Positions 57,847 through 62,500 of a stretch of 62,500 bases of DNA are shown in pieces. The notes beneath the pieces were generated by a model. That model saw only the letters and a program-made list of their open reading frames with translations. It was not told the origin of the DNA and ran no database searches. Each line of letters opens with the position of its first letter. Position 1 is the first letter of the stretch. The stretch comes from DATCLS01 sp036563805 (lineage in GTDB: Bacteria; Actinomycetota; Acidimicrobiia; Acidimicrobiales; VFJN01). The stretch is from the NCBI GenBank assembly GCA_036563805.1, contig DATCLS010000024.1, positions 1 to 62,500 of the forward strand, written 5' to 3'. The position numbers and the translations under genes are program-made.

Positions 57847-58572
57847 ATGAGAGGTCGACACCCAGTCGCGGGAGGGGCCTGGCGCCGGGCGCGTCTCGTG
57901 GCCGTCTTGTGCCTGGGTGCGCTCGTCACCGCCGCCCCCTCGTGCGAGGGCACGATCTCGCCGCCGGGGCCGGTGCTGCTGGTGGGCGACTCGATCTTCT
58001 TCATGGCGACCGACGAGCTGACCTACACGCTGCGCGCCGAGGGGTGGGACGTGACGGTCGACGCCGTCTCCGGCTCCGGCATCCGCAACGGCGGGTTCGA
58101 GTACGTGAGCTGGCCCGACCGGTTGCGCGACCTCGTGGACGTCGTCGACCCCGAGGTGGTGGTCGTCGAGCTGGGCACGAACGGCTGCGGCAACTGCGAC
58201 TCGATCCCCGAGGCGATCGAGGCCGACATGGCCGAGCTCCGCGGCGTCGAGCTCGTGCTGTGGCTCGACGTGGCGACGTTCGGGCCGCGGGCGGAAAAGG
58301 GCGGGGCGGTCAACGCCGCCCTGGAGGACGCCGCCGAGCGGTGGGACAACCTCGAGATCCTGCCGTACGACGACTGGTTCGCCGGACGCACCGACCTCAT
58401 CCCCGCCGACGACGTCCACCCCACGCCGGCGGGGGAGCGGGCGCTGGCCCGTCACGTCGCCGACGCGCTCGCCGACCGGACCGCGGCGACGGGCGACGAC
58501 GCCGGCAGCAAAGCGCTCGGTGCCCTCGTGGTGGTGATCGCGGCGGTTGTTCTCTTCCGCGGCAAAGGCTGA
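57847..58572 (+). CDS. secreted/anchored SGNH-like protein
   Basis: 241 residues. Basic start and hydrophobic ARLVAVLCLGALVTAAPSC form a signal peptide, possibly with lipidated Cys (APSC is a poor lipobox). SGNH blocks: Ser in LLVGDSIFF, Gly in SGSGIRNGG, Asn in ELGTNGCGNCD and Asp/His in DDVHPTPAG. C-terminal ALGALVVVIAAVVLFRGKG is a membrane segment with basic end, so the enzyme may sit between two anchors. ATG 57847 is preferred to 57802 because it follows GGGGGTGG and gives a proper signal peptide. Substrate unknown. Confidence 0.8.
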   Translation: MRGRHPVAGGAWRRARLVAVLCLGALVTAAPSCEGTISPPGPVLLVGDSIFFMATDELTYTLRAEGWDVTVDAVSGSGIRNGGFEYVSWPDRLRDLVDVVDPEVVVVELGTNGCGNCDSIPEAIEADMAELRGVELVLWLDVATFGPRAEKGGAVNAALEDAAERWDNLEILPYDDWFAGRTDLIPADDVHPTPAGERALARHVADALADRTAATGDDAGSKALGALVVVIAAVVLFRGKG

Positions 58573-58792
58573 GGCGCCGATAGATGCCCACGATCAGCGG
58601 CCAAACGAATGCTGGGCGTTGGGCCCTGCGCGCGGATACGCTCGGGGCCCTGGTGACAGGCAGTAAGGCGCTGGGCTCGGGGCGTGCGTTCGCTGACCGT
58701 ACGAAGCGATCGGCTCGCGCAGCGCGGCCGTTCGGCCTGAGTCGCGCGAAATGTCCTAATGTGCGGAACAGGCCGTTGTCCGGAGGACGGGG

Positions 58793-59659
58793 ATGATCAG
58801 CCCTTACGTACGTCGCCTGCGGCTGGCCGCCGAGCTGCGGGCTTTGCGGACGGAAGCGGGCTTGACCCACGAACAGCTCGCGAAGCGCATCGGGCAGAGC
58901 CGCGCCCAGATCTCCCGCCTGGAGAACGGCCACGTCGTCGACCTGGACGACGTCATGAAGATCCTCGACGCCCTCGAGGTCGAGGACGAGCGGTGGACGA
59001 AGATCATGAAGATCGCCCGCGAGGCGGGCGAGCGGGGCTGGTGGGAGTCCAACCGGGCGATGGGCGAGCGCCAGGCGCTCGTCGCCGACCTCGAGGCCGG
59101 CGCCTGTGAGATCCGGGAGTTCCAGATGACGTTCATCCCGGGGCTCCTGCAGACCACCGAGTTCGCCATCGCGCGCGTCGAGGCCGAGCGCCTGACCGGC
59201 CCGATCGACTACCGGGCCGACAAGGCCGTCGAGGCCCGGCTGGGCCGCCAGCGCATGCTGCGCCGCCCCGGCGGCCCGACCTACGAGGTCATCATCGACG
59301 AGGTGGCGATCCGTCGCGGGGCGGCGCCCCCCGAGGTCGTCAAGGCCCAGCTCTACAACCTCACGGCCACGATCAACGGCAACCCCAAGGTGACGGTGCG
59401 GATCCTGCCCGTCCAGGCCGTGATCGAGGACTACAGCGTGCCCCGGTCCGCGTTCTCGATCTACCGGTTCGAGGACCCGGAGGACCCGACGATCGTCATG
59501 GTCGACACGATCACCGACGATCTGCTGCTGGCCGAGGAGCACGACGTGAAGCTCTACGAGGAGCTCTACGCCCGTCTCCGCAAGGCGGCGCTCAGCGTCG
59601 ACGAGAGCGTCGACCTGATGATCGAGGTCGCCAAGACCGTCGACGACGACCTGGTCTGA
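58793..59659 (+). CDS. XRE-family regulator with DUF5753 domain
   Basis: 288 residues. HTH at about 14-68 (LRTEAGLTHEQLAKRIGQSR then SRLENGH), linked to DUF5753 (FQMTFIPGLLQTTEFAIARV near 112, VIIDEVAIRRG, LPVQAVIEDYSVPRSAFSIYRF). This is the typical actinobacterial regulator found with DUF397 proteins. ATG at 58793 with CGGAGGACGGGG just ahead. In the 220-base gap before it I see a possible -10 (TAATGT, 58757-58762) but no clear repeat. The DUF397 gene follows after 491 bases, with its own promoter. Confidence 0.93.
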   Translation: MISPYVRRLRLAAELRALRTEAGLTHEQLAKRIGQSRAQISRLENGHVVDLDDVMKILDALEVEDERWTKIMKIAREAGERGWWESNRAMGERQALVADLEAGACEIREFQMTFIPGLLQTTEFAIARVEAERLTGPIDYRADKAVEARLGRQRMLRRPGGPTYEVIIDEVAIRRGAAPPEVVKAQLYNLTATINGNPKVTVRILPVQAVIEDYSVPRSAFSIYRFEDPEDPTIVMVDTITDDLLLAEEHDVKLYEELYARLRKAALSVDESVDLMIEVAKTVDDDLV

Positions 59660-59672
59660 CCGAGCGGGTTCG

Positions 59673-59696
59673 GCCGACCGGGTCCGGCCGGTCGGC
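59673..59696 (+). terminator. hairpin after the XRE gene
   Basis: GCCGACCGG (59673-59681), six-base loop, CCGGTCGGC (59688-59696): perfect 9-bp stem starting 13 bases after the stop. The rest of the 59660-60150 gap holds GC-rich sequence to about 59990, then the DUF397 control region. Confidence 0.6.
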
Positions 59697-60010
59697 GCCG
59701 CCCGCAGCCGCCGCCCCGCGCCGCGGTGGCCCTTCCATGGCGGCTCGTCGACGTCGTCGCGCGCCGCGCCGTCGCCCGCTGCGCGCCCGGCTCTCCGTCG
59801 AGCGCCTGAGCCCGGCCCCCGGCGCGCCCCTGAACCCTCGGATACCGCGCGCGGATCCTGTATCGCGCGCACGTCGCCCGCCCGGACGCTCTCCGCGGCC
59901 GGCCGGGTGTGTGTCGAGCCCGTGCACGGCCCGTGCCTCGTACCACTGGGAGGGCTGGGCGGTCGGCCAACCACGCACAGTGCTATCTCGCCGCACCGCC
60001 CAAGAAAATG

Positions 60011-60028
60011 TTTCGCATCGTGGCGAAA
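60011..60028. promoter_or_regulatory. palindrome TTTCGC-N6-GCGAAA upstream of DUF397 promoter
   Basis: Perfect inverted repeat with 6-base arms and 6-base spacer, ending 15 bases before the -35 element at 60043. Candidate binding site for the XRE/DUF5753 regulator or another dimeric protein. Confidence 0.5.
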
Positions 60029-60042
60029 AGGGGTACATTCCC

Positions 60043-60080
60043 TGGACAATCAGGAAAGCTGGGCCGTACAGGGAAGTGGG
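60043..60080 (+). promoter_or_regulatory. promoter repeat, copy 1 (upstream of DUF397 gene)
   Basis: -35 TGGACA (60043-60048), 18-bp spacer containing GAAAGCTGG, -10 TACAGG (60067-60072), then GGAAGTGGG. The 37 bases from 60044 match copy 2 at 60546-60582 at 30 positions, including spacer bases, which implies a bound protein or special sigma factor besides the core boxes. Confidence 0.65.
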
Positions 60081-60082
60081 AT

Positions 60083-60115
60083 GATCGCTCGGATACTCTG
60101 ATCGTGGGAGCGATC
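60083..60115 (+). promoter_or_regulatory. inverted repeat in the DUF397 5' leader
   Basis: GATCGCTC (60083-60090) and GAGCGATC (60108-60115) are exact complements around 17 bases. Being just downstream of the inferred start of transcription, it could be an operator or an mRNA hairpin. The ribosome site AAAGGAG follows at about 60137. Confidence 0.45.
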
Positions 60116-60150
60116 TGATCATCAACCCGGTCCGTGAAAGGAGCTGCACG

Positions 60151-60360
60151 ATGAGCGAGGGTTCGAAGTTCACCAACTGGCGTAAGTCCACGTGGTCGAG
60201 CGGTGGCGACAACTGCGTCGAGGTGGCGTTCGCCGCGGACGGGAGCGTCGGTGTCCGTGACTCCAAGCAGCACGGCCAGGGCCCGGTGCTCGAGTTCACG
60301 CCGTCGGAGTGGGAGGCCTTCCTCGGCGGCGTGAAGGACGGCGAGTTCGACCAGGTCTGA
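60151..60360 (+). CDS. DUF397 domain protein
   Basis: 69 residues, whole-length DUF397: FTNWRKSTWSSGGDNCVEVA near residues 7-26, VRDSKQHGQGPVLEFTPSEW and terminal AFLGGVKDGEFD. Start ATG follows AAAGGAGCTGCACG. Usually neighbours an XRE/DUF5753 regulator, as here, and such pairs have been compared with antitoxin-like or developmental switches in streptomycetes. Molecular role unknown. Confidence 0.95.
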   Translation: MSEGSKFTNWRKSTWSSGGDNCVEVAFAADGSVGVRDSKQHGQGPVLEFTPSEWEAFLGGVKDGEFDQV

Positions 60361-60384
60361 CCCGTCTGACCTGCAGAAACTGAT

Positions 60385-60425
60385 GACGCCGGAGCTGACC
60401 GGGGGCGGCGGTCGGCTCCGGCGTC
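60385..60425 (+). terminator. strong hairpin after DUF397 gene
   Basis: GACGCCGGAGCTGACC (60385-60400) pairs with GGTCGGCTCCGGCGTC (60410-60425), 16 pairs including one T-G, nine-base loop GGGGGCGGC, 24 bases after the stop. Confidence 0.75.
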
Positions 60426-60544
60426 GCGCGTTCGGCCGCCGGCGGGCGCGGCGGGGTCCCACGCCCGGCGGCGCCGGCCCGCCAATTGCGCGCAGAAAGT
60501 GCCGCGGAAGCGCTTGCGGGCGGGCCCGTACCGGTAGATACTTA

Positions 60545-60582
60545 GGGACAGTTACGAAAGCTGGACGGTACAGGGGCGTGGG
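60545..60582 (+). promoter_or_regulatory. promoter repeat, copy 2 (upstream of zinc-ribbon/HAD pair)
   Basis: -35 GGGACA (60545-60550), 18-bp spacer with GAAAGCTGG, -10 TACAGG (60569-60574), then GGCGTGGG. Same layout as copy 1 and 30 of 37 identical bases. The surrounding sequence, including the TTTCGC palindrome, is not duplicated. Confidence 0.65.
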
Positions 60583-60785
60583 CTGGGCGTACCGCCGGGC
60601 AGTATTCGCATCGGAAGCCGCAAAGGACGCAGGGCATGTCGATCACGAGCGGTGCCGTGGCGGGGGCCGCGGCAGGGGGCTGGGGCGCACGTGGGTCGAG
60701 GGCGAACGCCGGGTCGCTCGGGGCGATCGGCGTGGACGACGAGGGACACCACTCGGCGGCCCCGCGGGGCGACGGAGGAACGTCG

Positions 60786-60959
60786 GTGGATGAGGTGCGG
60801 CCCACCACCCGGTGCACGGCCTCGGGGTGGCGGATCCGGGTCGCCTGCACCGACGGCAGCGGCGCCGCCATCTGCCCCGCCTGCAACGAGTGGGTGGGGG
60901 CGGCCCCCGACCCGTCCGTGGGACCGGGCGTCTGGGTGATCCAGGAGCACTGGGCGTGA
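60786..60959 (+). CDS. small protein with probable zinc-binding cysteines
   Basis: 57 residues from GTG 60786, selected because GGAGGAA ends six or seven bases before it. TRCTASGWRIRVACTDG and AAICPACNEWVG contain four cysteines in a C-x10-C-x8-C-x2-C pattern that suggests a small zinc ribbon. The same frame opens at ATG 60636, giving 107 residues with an unconserved Gly/Ala-rich leader. Its stop overlaps the HAD-like start (GTGA). Function unknown; control by promoter copy 2 links it to the DUF397 system. Confidence 0.65.
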   Translation: MDEVRPTTRCTASGWRIRVACTDGSGAAICPACNEWVGAAPDPSVGPGVWVIQEHWA

Positions 60960-61960
60960 GGCGATCTCGTCGGTCGGCCCGGCGTCCCGGCAAGCGGGGC
61001 GGCGGGGCCGAGGGCGGGGCTGCCGGGAGCGAGACGGCCACGGGAACGCTCACGGGGACGCTCGACCCGACGCCGACGGCGGCGGGCGACGCGCCCGGCG
61101 CGCCCGCCGCCGCGCCGGGCGCCGGCCCCCTCCTCGTCTGGGGGCTCGACGGCACGGTCGTCGACTCCTACCCGGCCATCCGGGCCGCGGTCCACACTGC
61201 GCTGGGGGCTCACGGGCTCCAGCTCGCCGGCCCGTCGTGGGCCACCGAGGCCATCCTCCGCCCACTCGTGGGCCTGAGCCTCGACCGCATCTTCGGCCGG
61301 CTCGTCTACCACCATGACCCCGACCCGGGCCTGATCGACTCGCTCGTGGCCGCCTACCGCGAGGCGTTCCGGGCGGCGGCGCCCCGGCTGGCGCGCCTGC
61401 AGCCCGGCATGGCGGCGCTGCTGGCGCGGCTGCGGGCCCGCGGGGCCGTGTCGGTGGTGGCCTGCTCGGACGGCCCGGGCGCCGAGCTCGTGCTCGAGTG
61501 TTTTGCGCTGGCCGACCGGTTCGCCGGGGTCGTCAGCGACAACGATGTCGCCCGGCCCCGGCGTAAGCCCGATCCCGGCCTCGTGGTCTCCGCCTGTGCC
61601 ACGCTCGGCTATGCCCCCGGGAACGTCGTGGTGATCGGCGACTCGGTGTTCGACGTCGAGATGGGGCAGGCGGCGGGCGCCGACACCGTCTGGGTCGCCT
61701 GGGGCAACCAGTCGCGGGGCGACCTGGTCGGGCGCACGCCGACGTGCGCGGTCGAGAACGTCGACGACCTCGGCGCCGTGCTCGACGAGTACGTCGCCGG
61801 CGAGCGCCGCACGGCCGCCCGCGGCGGCACCGGCCACAGCGCGGCCGTCCGGGCCGAGATCGTGCGGCGCGGGCACCACCCGCCCGCCGCCCGCCGGCCG
61901 GCGGCCCGCCCCCGCCGGCACCGGCAGTGGGCGCTCGGCCGCTGCGGCCCGCGCCGCTGA
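60956..61960 (+). CDS. HAD-superfamily phosphatase-like protein lacking the nucleophilic Asp
   Basis: 334 residues. After a basic and Ala/Gly/Thr/Pro-rich leader of about 55 residues, a phosphoglycolate phosphatase-like HAD domain follows. Motif I reads LLVWGLDGTVVDS, so the first Asp of D-x-D is Gly (codon GGG). Motif II VACSDG, motif III lysine in RPRRKPDP and motif IV VVIGDSVFDVEMG are intact, as is the helical cap. The last 45 residues are Arg/His/Pro-rich. It may be catalytically dead or use another mechanism. GTG start overlaps the small zinc-ribbon gene. Confidence 0.85.
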   Translation: MRRSRRSARRPGKRGGGAEGGAAGSETATGTLTGTLDPTPTAAGDAPGAPAAAPGAGPLLVWGLDGTVVDSYPAIRAAVHTALGAHGLQLAGPSWATEAILRPLVGLSLDRIFGRLVYHHDPDPGLIDSLVAAYREAFRAAAPRLARLQPGMAALLARLRARGAVSVVACSDGPGAELVLECFALADRFAGVVSDNDVARPRRKPDPGLVVSACATLGYAPGNVVVIGDSVFDVEMGQAAGADTVWVAWGNQSRGDLVGRTPTCAVENVDDLGAVLDEYVAGERRTAARGGTGHSAAVRAEIVRRGHHPPAARRPAARPRRHRQWALGRCGPRR

Positions 61961-61990
61961 CCGCCCGCTCCCCCGGGCGGCCGGGGCACG

Positions 61991-62022
61991 GCCCACCCGG
62001 TGATCCCCCTCACCGGGTGGGC
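61991..62022. terminator. 13-bp perfect hairpin between convergent genes
   Basis: GCCCACCCGGTGA (61991-62003), loop TCCCCC, TCACCGGGTGGGC (62010-62022). Further CACCCGGT-type motifs follow to 62095. Lies between the HAD-like gene and the partial minus-strand gene. Confidence 0.7.
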
Positions 62023-62082
62023 GACCTCACCCCGGGGCCACCCGGTCGCAGGGCGATCACCCGGTGACGACCACCGCTCGGG

Positions 62083-62500
62083 TCACTCGGTGAGCGGGAC
62101 GGTGGTGGTGGCCAGGATGTCGGCGGAGCAGTCGGCGCGCAGCAGCGCCACCTCGCAGAGCTGGACTCGGGCCGACTGGCCGGCGCCGGTCACCGTCACC
62201 GGCACGTGCACGACCGTCGCCTGGCCCGGCGCCACGGGGCTCACGCCGCACCCGACGCCCAGCACCAGCGGCACGGCCAGCTGGCAGCCCGTGGGCAGGC
62301 CGGTGCTCACCGCCCCGCCGGCGAGCGTGACGACGACCACCAGGTAGTCGGTGGGCTGGCCGCCGGGGTTGGCCAGCGTGATCTGCAGCTGGTCCTGGCC
62401 TGGCAACCAGACCACGGGCCCGACCTCGGGCTCGGCCGGCGGCGGGGGCGCGGCGGTCGGCGGTGGGGCCGTCGTCGTCGGTTCGGGCGGGGGCGGAGCC
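62083..62500 (-). CDS. C-terminal part of a proline-rich, probably extracytoplasmic protein (partial)
   Basis: The frame is open to the window edge, so the start is outside. The visible 138 residues begin with a Pro/Thr/Ala/Glu stalk (PEPTTTAPPPTAAPPPPAEP) and continue into a beta-rich domain: VVWLPGQDQLQITLANPGG, TDYLVVVVTLAGG, CQLAVPLVLGVGCG, VVHVPVTVTGAG, ending TTTVPLTE. Four cysteines suggest disulfides. Ig-like or CARDB-like adhesion/wall module is my guess from the strand pattern; no family recognised. Confidence 0.7.
   Translation of the reverse strand, partial: APPPPEPTTTAPPPTAAPPPPAEPEVGPVVWLPGQDQLQITLANPGGQPTDYLVVVVTLAGGAVSTGLPTGCQLAVPLVLGVGCGVSPVAPGQATVVHVPVTVTGAGQSARVQLCEVALLRADCSADILATTTVPLTE

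Overview
The window is very GC-rich, densely packed chromosomal DNA with many GTG starts and 4-bp stop/start overlaps. It looks like an actinobacterium. The block JAMM protease - cysM - (2 genes) - murI - metallo-beta-lactamase - rph - rdgB matches the known Mycobacterium order Rv1334-Rv1341. A DUF5753 regulator next to a DUF397 gene is also an actinobacterial hallmark. A deep-branching group such as Acidimicrobiia is my guess, not proven. No rRNA, CRISPR array, phage or insertion sequence was seen.

Layout. 1-3.1 kb: tmRNA (ssrA) and its partner smpB, both on the minus strand, flanking bioF-bioD. 3.1-10 kb: JAMM peptidase, cysM, a luciferase-like oxidoreductase, an unrecognised ferritin-like protein, murI, an Rv1339-like MBL protein, rph and rdgB. 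10-17.3 kb: aconitase, a D-amino-acid PLP enzyme, an unusual tRNA(UAG), clpP, a small antitoxin-like protein, rpe and a frameshifted RNA methyltransferase. 17.4-38.6 kb: a nucleoside-salvage region. It holds deoC with two aldehyde dehydrogenase genes, then a BMP-type nucleoside ABC importer transcribed with cdd, deoA and add, then a purine nucleoside phosphorylase, upp and a phosphopentomutase/phosphoglucomutase-type enzyme. Two OmpR-type two-component systems lie among these genes.

38.8-53.3 kb: the most striking unit. A promoter buried in a nested palindromic operator precedes a Dpp/Opp-type ABC importer, a TetR regulator, an acyl-CoA synthetase and a set resembling the mycobacterial igr operon (two acyl-CoA dehydrogenases, ChsH2-like, ChsH1-like, Ltp2-like). 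Almost every junction overlaps by a few bases, so import and side-chain degradation look co-expressed. An amidohydrolase with its own promoter-like palindrome follows.

53.4-62.5 kb: aminotransferase, zinc-ribbon protein, Gls24-type protein, alpha/beta hydrolase, a shrunken ATP-dependent DNA ligase, a secreted SGNH-like protein, then XRE/DUF5753 - DUF397 - small zinc-ribbon protein - HAD-like protein. The DUF397 gene and the zinc-ribbon/HAD pair each carry a copy of the same 37-bp promoter repeat, suggesting a small shared regulon. The last gene runs off the window.

Several genes look damaged or altered: the RNA methyltransferase (one extra base), a DUF6624-like lipoprotein (in-frame TGA at an expected Trp), the DNA ligase (central deletion) and the HAD protein (nucleophilic Asp replaced by Gly).
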